This document shows positions 1 to 9,036 of a stretch of DNA of 64,000 nt, in pieces. Position 1 is the first letter of the stretch; each line of letters starts with the position of its first letter. The notes beneath the pieces were generated by a model. That model was not told where the DNA came from. It did no database searches and saw nothing but the letters and a program-made list of their open reading frames with translations. The position numbers and the translations under genes were made by a program. The DNA comes from Magnetaquicoccus sp039908525 (GTDB taxonomy: Bacteria; Pseudomonadota; Magnetococcia; Magnetococcales; Magnetaquicoccaceae), in assembly GCA_039908525.1 (NCBI GenBank), contig JAMOAY010000006.1, forward strand, positions 1-64,000. The letters are read 5' to 3'.

Positions 1-238
1 TTTCCAGAGTACCGCCTCCAGAAGCCAAACGCTCGATTATTGAAAGATGGACGCGGACTGTGCGCCGTGCGAAGGACGAGTCACCGCCCCGCGCCCTCTT
101 CTGAAACTCTAAAGTCCAGCTGTTTTAATTCAATGCGTTGTCTTGTTCGGACAGAAAGTGTCAACGGCGGGCGTGGGGATGGATGCAGAAGAATGGAATA
201 AACTGTATCAAACAGCGTGTCAGATGATATTTTTTGTG
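1..238. other. Left-edge stretch with no assigned gene
   Basis: No gene could be supported here. Two plus-strand frames are open from the window edge, one to about position 105 and one to about 201, and either could be the tail of a gene lying to the left. Their short translations are rich in Arg, Pro and Ser and resemble no family I know. The DNA is AT-richer around 120-240 than in the neighbouring genes, which suits an intergenic region downstream of the minus-strand kinase gene. Confidence 0.4.
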
Positions 239-1750
239 TCACGCCCCCGGATGGGGCGGGGCGGGCGAGATCCGACGCAGGTAGACACGAAAGCGGGCGC
301 CCTCCCCCGGTTTGCTTTCCACCTCCACGGCACCACCATGGGCCATCACCAACCCTTGAACCACCGACAGGCCCAGACCCGTCCCCTGGCCAATGGCCTT
401 GCTGGTAAAGAATGGATCAAAAATGCGGGATTGAATCTCCAGGGGAATACCTGGCCCGCTATCACCGACCACCAGCAGGATGTATCCGCCCGGTGACAGG
501 TGCAGGGCGTCGGCGGTCTGAAGGTCCAGGGCAACCTCCTCCAGGGTAACGGTCAAACACCCGGCGCGCCCCTCCATGGCCTGGATGGCGTTGGTACAAA
601 GATTCATGAGAATCTGATGGATTTGACTGGGGTCTGCCATGACCCAGGCGGCTGAGCTCTTGATGTGCAGATTGATCTCCATGTCGTTGGACGCGACGAC
701 CCGGAGAAATTTGACCACCTCCTTCAGCAGGGGGTCCAACAACATGGGACGAATCTCGCCTTCCGTCTGTCTGCTGAAGGCCAGCAACTGGGCAACCAGA
801 TCCCTGGCCCTCAAGCCGGCCTGGTAAACCTCCAGCAGATCCCGGTACGACTGTCCCTCCCTGGGCAATTGCTTGAAGAGCAGTTCCGTATAGCCCAAAA
901 TCACACTGAGAATATTATTGAAATCGTGGGCAATGCCCCCGGCCAGGGTGCCCAGCGCCTCCATTTTGACAACCTGTCGGAGCTGCGCCTGCTGCTGCAA
1001 CTGCTGGGTGATCTCCCGGTGGGAGGCCAGAATCATCTCACATCCCTGCCACGCCAGCTTGCAGGTGCTGACCTCCACAGGATACACGGTGCCATCCTTG
1101 CGCCGGTGACGGGTGACAAGGGTGCGCCCATGGTATCCAAGCTCATGAATCGCCGACAGAACCTCTTCTCGACCCCACTGGACATCCCAGTCCCAGATGT
1201 ACAGATGGCGCATCTCTTCCGGCGTGTAGCCCAGCATGTCGGCAAACCGGGCATTGACCTCCATGACCCGACCATCCGTACCGATGACACACAGCCCATC
1301 CCGCGAATGTTCAAACAGGGTGCGGCGGCGGTCGCTCTCCTCCCGCAGGATTTGCTCCATCCGCTTGCGCTCGGTGATGACATTGAACACCGCCACAAAA
1401 TGTTCCGCCGTCGGGCTGTAGACGGAGACATCAAACCACATGGCCAACGCCTGCACAAAAAGCTCAAACTGTTCTGGCTGCCCGCTCAGAACCACCCGCC
1501 CGTACCGTTCAAACAGCTCCGGATCCTGTTCCCGAATGCCGGGGACGACCTCAGAAACCCTGCGCCCCACCACATCTTTCAGACCGGTCTGTTTTTCAAA
1601 GGATGGATTGACGTACAGATAGATAAAGTCCTGAGGAATCCCCTCCTCGAACACCATCCGGCAATAGGCAAAGCCATTGAGCATGTTGTCGAGCAGGAAG
1701 CGGTAGGCCGGGTCATCATCGGCTCGCAGAACCCCGGCAGTCGGCTCCAT
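239..1750 (-). CDS. PAS-PAS sensor histidine kinase
   Basis: Probably a cytoplasmic sensor kinase, since no membrane segment is visible. Two PAS domains lie at about residues 14-128 and 145-255 (numbered from the GTG one codon upstream). They are followed by a HisKA dimerisation domain with the H-box motif GGIAHDFNN (His276) and a HATPase_c domain with N-box LMNLCTNAIQAM, G1 DSGPGI and G2 GQGTGLGLS. The gene begins inside the stop codon of the upstream NtrC-type regulator (TGATG overlap), so translational coupling is likely and the regulator is the obvious partner. A GTG one codon earlier is an alternative start. The signal sensed is unknown; GIAHDFNN-type kinases commonly pair with sigma-54 activators, as here. 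Confidence 0.93.
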   Translation of the reverse strand: MEPTAGVLRADDDPAYRFLLDNMLNGFAYCRMVFEEGIPQDFIYLYVNPSFEKQTGLKDVVGRRVSEVVPGIREQDPELFERYGRVVLSGQPEQFELFVQALAMWFDVSVYSPTAEHFVAVFNVITERKRMEQILREESDRRRTLFEHSRDGLCVIGTDGRVMEVNARFADMLGYTPEEMRHLYIWDWDVQWGREEVLSAIHELGYHGRTLVTRHRRKDGTVYPVEVSTCKLAWQGCEMILASHREITQQLQQQAQLRQVVKMEALGTLAGGIAHDFNNILSVILGYTELLFKQLPREGQSYRDLLEVYQAGLRARDLVAQLLAFSRQTEGEIRPMLLDPLLKEVVKFLRVVASNDMEINLHIKSSAAWVMADPSQIHQILMNLCTNAIQAMEGRAGCLTVTLEEVALDLQTADALHLSPGGYILLVVGDSGPGIPLEIQSRIFDPFFTSKAIGQGTGLGLSVVQGLVMAHGGAVEVESKPGEGARFRVYLRRISPAPPHPGA

Positions 1751-3459
1751 CACGGCGCCTTCCGGTCAATGCCCAACTGTTTGAGGCGACGATAGAAGGT
1801 GCTGCGGCTCATGTTGAGACGTTGCGCCGCCCGGTCCCGGTTCCAGTGGGTTGCAGCCAGGGCCAGGAGAATCTCCGCCCGCTCCTTCGAACATGCGGCA
1901 TCCGGGATGGAAGGGTGGGCAACAAGAGAGGGAGAGTCAGGTCGCAGCGACTCCGGCAGATGGGCGAGGTCAATGTCGGTCTGGTGACAGAGAACAAAGG
2001 CGTGCTCAATGGCATGGCGCAACTCCCGAACGTTGCCCGGCCAGGGATGGCGCAGCAGTGCCGCCAGGGCGGGTCCGGTAACGCCCGCGATGTTCTTGCC
2101 AAAACGCAGGTTGAACTCTTTGATGAAATGATCCACCAGGAGAGGAATATCCTCCTGGCGTTGTCGCAGGGGGGGCAGGGCAATCTCCACCACCTTGAGG
2201 CGGTAGTACAGATCCGCACGAAACAGCCCCTGTTCCACCAATTGCTGCAAATTTTTATTGGTGGCCGCCACAAAATGCACATCCACCTCCCGGGTACGGT
2301 TTTCTCCCACCCGCTCAAACTGCCTTTCCTGCAAGATGCGCAACAGACGCACCTGCATGGCCGGGGAGATATCGCCGACCTCATCCAGGAACAGTGTGCC
2401 CCGGTGGGCCTCCTGGAAACGTCCCACCCGGTCCCGCACGGCACCGGTAAAGGCGCCCCGCACATGGCCAAACAGCTCGCTCTCCAACAGGGTTTCGCTC
2501 AACGCCACGCAATTGACCTTGACCAACGGTTGGTCAGCCCGCGCCCCCGCCCGATGGATGGCATCCACCACCCACTCTTTGCCGGTGCCGGACTCACCGG
2601 TCACCAGCACGGTGGTCTCCACCTCGGCCAGATTTTCGATCATCCGATACACCGCCTGCATGGGCGCACTCTGTCCGACAAGCCGTCGGAATTGCGTGCG
2701 CTGTTCCAGGCTCTTTTCCAGGGAGACCAATCGGGTTTCATCCTTCATCGCCAGGACTGCCCCCAGGTTCGCGCCGTGGGCACTCTGCAGGGGCACGACG
2801 GTGAAGCTGACCACCCGGTCCGGAAAACCGTCACGGCGACAGAGCGCACGGGGCAGCGAGGCCCCCGTCCCCTCCCGAATCACCTGCTGCAAAAGTGCCA
2901 CACACTGGCCATCACAATGCTCCAGCAGTTCCGCGAGGGGGCGGTTTTTATCCTCCGGGGAGAAGCCGCAAATCCGTTCTGCCATCCGGTTGGCGGAGCG
3001 CAGGACCAGATCCGGGCTGACACTGAACAACGCTTCCCCCACGCTGTGCAGGACCGCCTCCAGATGCAGGTGCAAGTACTCTTTTTCGTCCTGCATGGTT
3101 CTGGCGGCCAGGGCACGGTCGGCGGAGTGCAACAGGGCCTCCTCCATGACCGGTTTGACAAGATAATCGAAGGCCCCGTTGCGCAGAGCCTGTTGTACCG
3201 TATCCAGGCTGGGATGGCCGGTCACCATGATAACCTGTGGCGGGTGAGGCAGGCGATTGACTGCAGGCAACAGTTCCAGGCCAAACTCATTGCGCAGGCG
3301 CACATCGCAATAGACCAGATCAAAGAGTGCAGACTCCAGCAGGTCCAACCCCTGTCGCAGACCCGGCGCCGTGTGCGTCTCATGCCCGGCTTCCGCCAGC
3401 AGACGAGACAGCACGTTGCACAAACTGACATCATCATCGATGATGAGAATCTTTCCCAC
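1750..3459 (-). CDS. Sigma-54-dependent response regulator (REC-PAS-AAA-Fis HTH)
   Basis: NtrC-family transcription activator for sigma-54 RNA polymerase. The receiver domain covers residues 1-120 with phospho-acceptor Asp52. A PAS-like segment follows at about 130-245. The AAA+ domain has Walker A GESGTGKE (288-295), the sigma-54 contact loop GAFTGA (335-340), Walker B FLDE (357-360) and WPGNVREL. A Fis-type helix-turn-helix closes the 569-residue protein. All catalytic motifs look intact. A PAS domain inserted between receiver and AAA+ is less common than the plain NtrC layout and suggests a second input. It is followed, with overlapping codons, by a histidine kinase gene and preceded 33 nt upstream by a GAF protein gene. 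Its target promoters cannot be told from this window. Confidence 0.94.
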   Translation of the reverse strand: MGKILIIDDDVSLCNVLSRLLAEAGHETHTAPGLRQGLDLLESALFDLVYCDVRLRNEFGLELLPAVNRLPHPPQVIMVTGHPSLDTVQQALRNGAFDYLVKPVMEEALLHSADRALAARTMQDEKEYLHLHLEAVLHSVGEALFSVSPDLVLRSANRMAERICGFSPEDKNRPLAELLEHCDGQCVALLQQVIREGTGASLPRALCRRDGFPDRVVSFTVVPLQSAHGANLGAVLAMKDETRLVSLEKSLEQRTQFRRLVGQSAPMQAVYRMIENLAEVETTVLVTGESGTGKEWVVDAIHRAGARADQPLVKVNCVALSETLLESELFGHVRGAFTGAVRDRVGRFQEAHRGTLFLDEVGDISPAMQVRLLRILQERQFERVGENRTREVDVHFVAATNKNLQQLVEQGLFRADLYYRLKVVEIALPPLRQRQEDIPLLVDHFIKEFNLRFGKNIAGVTGPALAALLRHPWPGNVRELRHAIEHAFVLCHQTDIDLAHLPESLRPDSPSLVAHPSIPDAACSKERAEILLALAATHWNRDRAAQRLNMSRSTFYRRLKQLGIDRKAP

Positions 3460-3492
3460 AAAAACTCCCTGTGTCAGTCACCCATGGACCGC

Positions 3493-4173
3493 TCAGCGCT
3501 TCAAAATTTCCAGCATGTGGGGCGTGAAGTGGATGATCACCCCAAAGGCAGCCAGGATCACCAGACCCATGAATCCCATCCACATTTTGATCACCCACTC
3601 CGCCATGTCCACCTTGCCGCGCAGCTTGTCGGAGACGGTCACCATCTCCTGGTTCAGGTAGATGTTCTCCGTCACCATGCCCACATGGTCGGCCACCCGT
3701 TCCAGCAACTCCCGATCCGCATCGGTAAAACCCATATGTCCATCGACACCCCGTTTGTTGATTACCTGGATGGCGCCCGTCACCTGATTGCTGGTCAAAC
3801 TCTTGATGGGCACGCACAGCATGTTCTGGGTCACGTAGTTCACCTTCGACTCCACCTGCCGGGCAAACTCCGACTGCTGATCCCGTCGCACAATGGACAC
3901 ATGCCGCCCGGTCGCCACCACACGTCCTACGTTGGAGCCCGACTTGGGGATGACAATACTTCGCTCCTGCAACCCTGTACCGCACTGCAACCACACCTCA
4001 TCGGTCACAGGATCGTGGATAAAAAAACTGCACCGGTCGGCATCCAACACCTTGGGCAGTATCTCCATGAAAAAATGGAGCAGATCCTGGTTGCCACTCG
4101 ATCGCCAGTTGCGGGTAAGCGCCTCCTGCTTGGCTTTCAGCCTTTGCCACTCATTCACCAGATCTTGTTTCAC
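3493..4173 (-). CDS. GAF-domain protein with C-terminal membrane anchor
   Basis: A GAF domain occupies about residues 20-180 of this 226-residue protein and carries the FIHDPVTDEVW and GAIQVINKRG signatures of ligand-binding GAF modules. A hydrophobic segment near the C-terminus (MGFMGLVILAAFGVIIHF) should anchor it in the inner membrane, leaving only a short tail outside. I chose the GTG start at 4173 because GGAGAGG lies 6-8 nt upstream; longer in-frame starts reach 4263 but lack a ribosome site. No output domain is present, so it may sense a small molecule and act on the kinase/regulator pair encoded just downstream in the same direction. The ligand is unknown. Confidence 0.8.
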   Translation of the reverse strand: MKQDLVNEWQRLKAKQEALTRNWRSSGNQDLLHFFMEILPKVLDADRCSFFIHDPVTDEVWLQCGTGLQERSIVIPKSGSNVGRVVATGRHVSIVRRDQQSEFARQVESKVNYVTQNMLCVPIKSLTSNQVTGAIQVINKRGVDGHMGFTDADRELLERVADHVGMVTENIYLNQEMVTVSDKLRGKVDMAEWVIKMWMGFMGLVILAAFGVIIHFTPHMLEILKR

Positions 4174-4307
4174 CGCAACCTCTCCATGGACGTAGACAAA
4201 AAACGGGCACCCATACATGCGATTTACTGCACGATAAAACAACCCTTGAGGGCAGCTTAACACACTCCTCCAGGGGCGGCAAATCCCTTCTGCATGGAAG
4301 GCTCACT

Positions 4308-7300
4308 TCACTCCCAGACAAACCCCAGCGCATCCAGGCGCTCGATTCGCCTGGGGTCCAAATGGCCTTTTTTGTACTCCTGACGCTGAAACTGTACCCA
4401 CAAGCCCAGGGCCGGATGCTGGGGCCAGGGCACGGGAACATTGCAGTGGCCATGCTGCTGCTTGAACAGCTGCAACTCGATCAGCATCTCTTCCAGCACC
4501 ACCTCTTTTTGATCCCAAAGAAAACCCAATTCATCCAGGCGGTCGATACGGAGCTGGCTCAAATGGCCATGCAAACGCGCCTGCCGCTGGGTCGCCACCC
4601 AGGAGGCCAGCCGGGGATCCCCGGCACCCCGACGGATGACACAACAGCCGTGCTGCTCCCGGTAGCGCACCAAGGCCAGAAACATCTCATACCACTGCAC
4701 CTCCAACGGATCCCAGAAAAAGCCCAGGTCGTTCAGGCGTTCAATCCGTTCCGGCTCCAGCTGTCCGCTCTTGTAGGCCTTGCGCTGGGCCACCACCCAC
4801 CAGGCCAGCTGGTTGTTCTCGGGATAGCTTTCCGGCACAAGACAATTGCCGTATTGACGGCGGAATTCCGCCAGGGCGGCAAACATCTCCTCCCAAAGAA
4901 TGGCCTTGGCATCCCAGATGAAGCCCAACGCCGTCAGCTGTTGTATCCTCTCGGCAGGCAGAGTGCCCTGGGCATATCCCCGTCGTACCACACCCACCCA
5001 GCGGGCCAGGGCAGGATTCTCCGGCAACTGGGTGGGGACGATGCAGTGGTTGTGCTCCTCCCGGAAACGCTGCAACGCCCACCGCATGGCATCCCACTCC
5101 GCCTCCTGGGGCTCCCAGATAAAGCCCAGGCTCTCCAGGCAACCCCGCCGCGCATCGCTCAGACTCCGGCCCAATCCGGCCCGGCGCTGCTGACGCAGCC
5201 AGTCGGCCAACTCCGTCTGCTCGTCCGGAACATGACAATGACCATGCTCGGCATGAAAAGCCAGCAGCGCCGCCCAGCGATCCTGCCAGGCCTTCTCTTC
5301 CGGATCCCAGACAAAGCCCAGATCATCCAAGCGCTGCTTCCTCTCCTCGGACAAACGGTTGCCGCGCCAGTCCCGCCGCTGCTTGCCGACCCAGTCCGCC
5401 AGCAAGGGATCCTCCGGCCAGGAGGCGGGCACCAGACAGTGTCCCTGCGCCTGCTGAAACTGCAACAGGGCATCAAAACGGGCCTCCCAGTAGGCAGCCT
5501 CCAGATCCCAGCAAAAACCCCACTCATCCAGCAGAAGCTGTCGCTCAAGCGACAGCTTGCCACGCAACCGCTCCCGGCGCTGTTCCTTGGCCCAGAAGGC
5601 CAGCGCGGGATTCTCCGGCCAGATCTCCGGGATGGCCGCATGGGCATGGTGTTGCTTGAACTGCAGGAAGGCCGCAAACTGCTCCTCCCAACGAGCCTGT
5701 TCCAGATCCCAGCAAAAACCCAGGGCATCCAGTGCCTCCACCCGCCGGGTGGGCAGCATCCCTTTTGCCAACGCGGACCTCTGTTGTTTGGCCCACTCCG
5801 CCAGGGCGGGGTGACTGGGCCACTGTTCAGGCACCTGACCATGACCATGCTGCTGATGAAAGGTTTGGAATGCCTCGAAGAGGGCATCCCAGGCAGACTG
5901 TTCGGGATCCCAGACAAAGCCGACGGCCTCCAACCGCGCCCGCGCATCCGCCGTCAGGCGACCTTTGAGAGCTTCCCGGCGCTGTTGCTGTACCCAGTCT
6001 GCCAGGTGGGGATCCTCTGGCCAATGGGAAGGCACCTTGCCATGGCCATGTTGCTGAAGGAAACGCTGCAGGGCTGCGTAGTGTCCATCCCAGACGGCCT
6101 GTTTCGGATCCCAGACGAAACCGGCCTGTTGCAGGCGTTGCAGCCGGTCATGACGCAATCCCCCCTTGCGGTGGAGCCGCCGCTGCTGCTCCACCCATTC
6201 GACCAGATGCGGCTCCTGTTGCCCATCAGAACGCTGCCACTGCCCAAAACGCCGATCCCACAGGGAGGTCAGTCGCTCCAGAAAGGCGTGCCAGATCAGC
6301 TCCACCCAGTCAGCCGGCAGCCCATCCGCACCCAACAGTCTGAACCGTTCCGCCAGAGGATGCCCCCCATCCGGTGCCGGCCACAACCCGTTCCGGCCAT
6401 ACGCTTCACCCGCCTGGGCGATCTGTGTTTCCAGGGTCTGGTCCAGCTCGCGCAACTGCTGCACCAGGAGCCACAGGGAGTCGGCGGCGGCCAGCGTGCG
6501 CTTCGCCAGGAGCGCGATATCTTCTTCTCCGACCGACCGGGAAGAAAGGAGCGGCGTGCAGAGCAGGGCCAGGGAGGCGTCGCGACGCCCGGCAGGGTGT
6601 ACCCCAGGCGGAGGTTTGGCCAAAACGGCCCCCATGGCTCGGGCAAGATCCCATTTGACCTTCTTGCCAGTTGCAGAAAAAAACAACAGATCGGCCACCG
6701 GGGGGCTTATCCCATCGGACAGACAACGGGCACTGTTCAAAATGGCCCGCGTCGCCTGGCCGAACTGCTCCAGCAGCCCCTGTCGCTCGGCGGCGGTGGC
6801 AGTTCCCTCCAGATGCAGGGAGAGCCAAGCCGCCGGCTGCCCGCTCAGGGGATCCCGGGCAGGCGCCGGCAGGCCAGGCAAAGTTTCCCACAACCGGTTG
6901 AGGTCGGCGGCTGCAAAGGCGCGGGACTCCTGCACCGTACCATGGTATGCCTGCACATGGTGCAAATCCGCACAGGCCGCCGCCAGACCCAGAGCATACG
7001 CATGGACCGATATCCATTCCGCATCCGTGGCCGGAGCACTGAGATGGCACGGTACCAGGGCGATGAGCAGTTGCCACGGCCGCAAAAGGCCGTCGGCGAC
7101 CGCCACCGGCAGCGGTGCCACCGGCACCACCGGACCGTAAAGGGGATTGTCTGCCAGATTCCAGAGCGGTTTCGGATCCCCATCGGCATCCCGGCTGGCC
7201 GGGTTGGCGTGGTGGGTGGTGGCGTTCAGAAACAACCGCCTGCGCAGAGGCAGATTGCCCTCTTCCAGAACAAAGGGATCCGCCTGGCTCTCTTGACAGT

Positions 7301-8291
7301 CCAAAAAGATGGCCAGATCCAGGGGGGCACAGCCGACCATGGCCCGGGCGATCATCCGTACTGAACCATAGGTGGTCATCACCAGCTTCACCCCCTGAAA
7401 ACGCCACGCCAAAAAGCGGCGCACCGCCTCGCTCTCCGTGACCAGGGGCAGGTCCCAGTCCGCCTGTCGCACCTGGGCGGCGTCGGCACCACTGGCCAAC
7501 TCATTGCCGACCCACAAGGTGGCCAGATCGGACCAGACCACATGGCGGCGCCACAACAGCAGTGTCTCCCGCAGATGGACCAGAGAGGGAGAGACCACCA
7601 GCACCGTGCGTCCCATGCCCGCCGCTTCTGCCCATTTCAGGGCCAGCAGCTCCACCCCGACGCCGGGCGCAACCACCCCCAGCAGGCGGTCATGACGCTC
7701 CAGGAACGGCTGCAGGGCAGCCACATAACGGGCCTGCTGCGGAATCAGGGCGGGTCGCTCCGGCAGCAAACCGCCTCCCTGCAACCAGCGGCGCATGGCG
7801 TTGAAATCCCGAGCGGTCAAACGGTCCAGATCATGGCCCAGCACACAGTGAAAGCCGCCCTGGTTTCGCAATGAGGGGGGCAGAGTGGTCAGGTTGGTAA
7901 ACAGCAGAGGTTGCGGCACCCGCTCTGCCAACTCCAGAAAGCGGGCAGCCTCTTTGCGTTCCAGGGGGGGACGGCCAGGACGAAAGCAGAGCTGGTAGGG
8001 GTGGATTTCACCCGAAAGGGTACGAAAGATCCCATCCGCCCCGCCCATGCGTTCCGGCAGGGCATGGCGCCGCCTGGCCTCCAGAGGAATGGTCCCTTCC
8101 GGCCAGATCTCTGCCGCCTGGGGCAGACTGCGAATGGCCAGAAAGGCCTCGGCAAACACCGAAAAGGCGACAAACTGCGCCTCCGCAGTGGCCAACTCGG
8201 CCAGTCGCGCCTCCAGTTGGGCAAAGCGGGACAGGCCGTTGAACAGACCGCGTTGCAACAGAGAAAGGGCTTGGGAATGGTTGGGAAACAT
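4308..8291 (-). CDS. Degenerate SF2 helicase-like protein with ten helicase-associated (HA) repeats
   Basis: A 1327-residue protein. Residues about 180-640 follow the layout of bacterial DEAD/DEAH helicases of the Helicase-associated-domain group, but the active-site motifs are gone. Motif I reads APGVGVE instead of GxGKT (208-214). Motif II reads FLDCQES where DEAH is expected (329-335). Motif III reads LNATTHH instead of TATP. The segment DNPLYGPVVPV matches the conserved DDExxFGPV stretch, and the motif VI region reads RAMGAVLA without the arginines of QAVGRALR. The C-terminal half is ten HA repeats of about 67 residues. Such a protein is expected to bind nucleic acid without unwinding it, but that is inference. 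The start has no clear ribosome site. It may be cotranscribed with the GAF, regulator and kinase genes downstream. Confidence 0.82.
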   Translation of the reverse strand: MFPNHSQALSLLQRGLFNGLSRFAQLEARLAELATAEAQFVAFSVFAEAFLAIRSLPQAAEIWPEGTIPLEARRRHALPERMGGADGIFRTLSGEIHPYQLCFRPGRPPLERKEAARFLELAERVPQPLLFTNLTTLPPSLRNQGGFHCVLGHDLDRLTARDFNAMRRWLQGGGLLPERPALIPQQARYVAALQPFLERHDRLLGVVAPGVGVELLALKWAEAAGMGRTVLVVSPSLVHLRETLLLWRRHVVWSDLATLWVGNELASGADAAQVRQADWDLPLVTESEAVRRFLAWRFQGVKLVMTTYGSVRMIARAMVGCAPLDLAIFLDCQESQADPFVLEEGNLPLRRRLFLNATTHHANPASRDADGDPKPLWNLADNPLYGPVVPVAPLPVAVADGLLRPWQLLIALVPCHLSAPATDAEWISVHAYALGLAAACADLHHVQAYHGTVQESRAFAAADLNRLWETLPGLPAPARDPLSGQPAAWLSLHLEGTATAAERQGLLEQFGQATRAILNSARCLSDGISPPVADLLFFSATGKKVKWDLARAMGAVLAKPPPGVHPAGRRDASLALLCTPLLSSRSVGEEDIALLAKRTLAAADSLWLLVQQLRELDQTLETQIAQAGEAYGRNGLWPAPDGGHPLAERFRLLGADGLPADWVELIWHAFLERLTSLWDRRFGQWQRSDGQQEPHLVEWVEQQRRLHRKGGLRHDRLQRLQQAGFVWDPKQAVWDGHYAALQRFLQQHGHGKVPSHWPEDPHLADWVQQQRREALKGRLTADARARLEAVGFVWDPEQSAWDALFEAFQTFHQQHGHGQVPEQWPSHPALAEWAKQQRSALAKGMLPTRRVEALDALGFCWDLEQARWEEQFAAFLQFKQHHAHAAIPEIWPENPALAFWAKEQRRERLRGKLSLERQLLLDEWGFCWDLEAAYWEARFDALLQFQQAQGHCLVPASWPEDPLLADWVGKQRRDWRGNRLSEERKQRLDDLGFVWDPEEKAWQDRWAALLAFHAEHGHCHVPDEQTELADWLRQQRRAGLGRSLSDARRGCLESLGFIWEPQEAEWDAMRWALQRFREEHNHCIVPTQLPENPALARWVGVVRRGYAQGTLPAERIQQLTALGFIWDAKAILWEEMFAALAEFRRQYGNCLVPESYPENNQLAWWVVAQRKAYKSGQLEPERIERLNDLGFFWDPLEVQWYEMFLALVRYREQHGCCVIRRGAGDPRLASWVATQRQARLHGHLSQLRIDRLDELGFLWDQKEVVLEEMLIELQLFKQQHGHCNVPVPWPQHPALGLWVQFQRQEYKKGHLDPRRIERLDALGFVWE
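4311..6263 (-). repeat. Ten tandem HA repeats within the pseudo-helicase gene
   Basis: The units are about 64-67 codons long (the first is shorter, about 55). Their consensus is a Trp near the start, then Phe-x-x-x-H-G-H-x-x-V-P, W-P-x-x-P-x-L-A-x-W-V-x-x-Q-R and a closing G-F-x-W-D. The repeats have diverged at the DNA level, so they are old rather than a recent expansion. Unit 6 is missing part of the W-P-x-x-P loop. The pattern matches the Pfam Helicase associated domain as I know it. Confidence 0.85.
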
Positions 8292-8445
8292 GGTTCAGAG
8301 GCGGCCCTTGCGCGTCATGCCCATCGGTCATGGGGCTGATAAATTCATTCACACGCCGATCAGTGTAACAGATCGACCGCTCCAAGTCACCCGCAGACCC
8401 GTCCGCCTGTCAAGGCACAACCCCATCCGTTGCGGAGAACAGTCA

Positions 8446-9027
8446 TCAGACGGTCCGAATGCGCCGGTGCACAATCCACACGCGCCAACCCAGCAGTGTA
8501 GCCAACACAAGAGCCTCCAGAGCCGGCGTCCGCCAGTCCGCCTTGACCATCAGGAAATGGTGCAACACCCCCAACAGGGCCGCCGGATAGACCCCGCGGT
8601 GCAACCGACGCCAGTGCCGACCCAGGCGCCGCATCCAACCCTGGGTAGAGGTGATGGCCAGGGGCAACAACAGCAGAAAAGCGGCCATACCTACGGTGAT
8701 ATAAGGTCGCTTGCGAACGTCCAACACAATGTCTTGCCAGGCGAAATATTTGTCGAGCACCCCATAGCCCAGCACGTGCAGGAAGAGATAAAAAAAACTG
8801 AACAATCCCGCCATACGCCGCAAACGGGAGAGTCCACCACACCCCGGCAGGCGTTGCATGGGAGCAACACACAAGGTCAGCAGCAGCCACCACAACGCCC
8901 AATCCCCGTTCCAACGGATGATCCGCTCAATGGGGTTGGCGCCCAGGCCATCCGTCCAGGCACCGTAAAGCAGCCAGAACAGGGGCAGCAGCCCCGCCAA
9001 GAAGAGCATCACCTTGAGGGGAGACAT
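8446..9027 (-). CDS. msrQ: MsrQ, heme-binding membrane partner of MsrP
   Basis: A 193-residue integral membrane protein with about six hydrophobic helices and several conserved histidines (for example in FLHVLGYG and LHHFLMV) expected to bind b-type heme. It matches the YedZ/MsrQ family in length and in the LGRHWRRLHRGVYP signature. MsrQ passes electrons from the quinone pool or a flavin reductase to the periplasmic methionine-sulfoxide reductase MsrP. It starts 9 nt downstream of the msrP stop, so the two form an operon. The system repairs oxidised Met residues in periplasmic proteins, which suits an organism with many exported redox proteins. Confidence 0.93.
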   Translation of the reverse strand: MSPLKVMLFLAGLLPLFWLLYGAWTDGLGANPIERIIRWNGDWALWWLLLTLCVAPMQRLPGCGGLSRLRRMAGLFSFFYLFLHVLGYGVLDKYFAWQDIVLDVRKRPYITVGMAAFLLLLPLAITSTQGWMRRLGRHWRRLHRGVYPAALLGVLHHFLMVKADWRTPALEALVLATLLGWRVWIVHRRIRTV

Positions 9028-9036
9028 CCCATGCGC

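Noticed and set aside
1..201. Open frame from the left edge to about 201
   Set aside because: Too short and unlike any known protein; it could be a gene tail but cannot be supported.
4362..7364. Long open frame of 1000 codons antisense to the HA-repeat gene
   Set aside because: It is the mirror frame of a repeat-rich, high-GC gene. It has no recognisable domain and no ribosome site, and its Gln/Leu/Pro-rich composition is typical of antisense frames.
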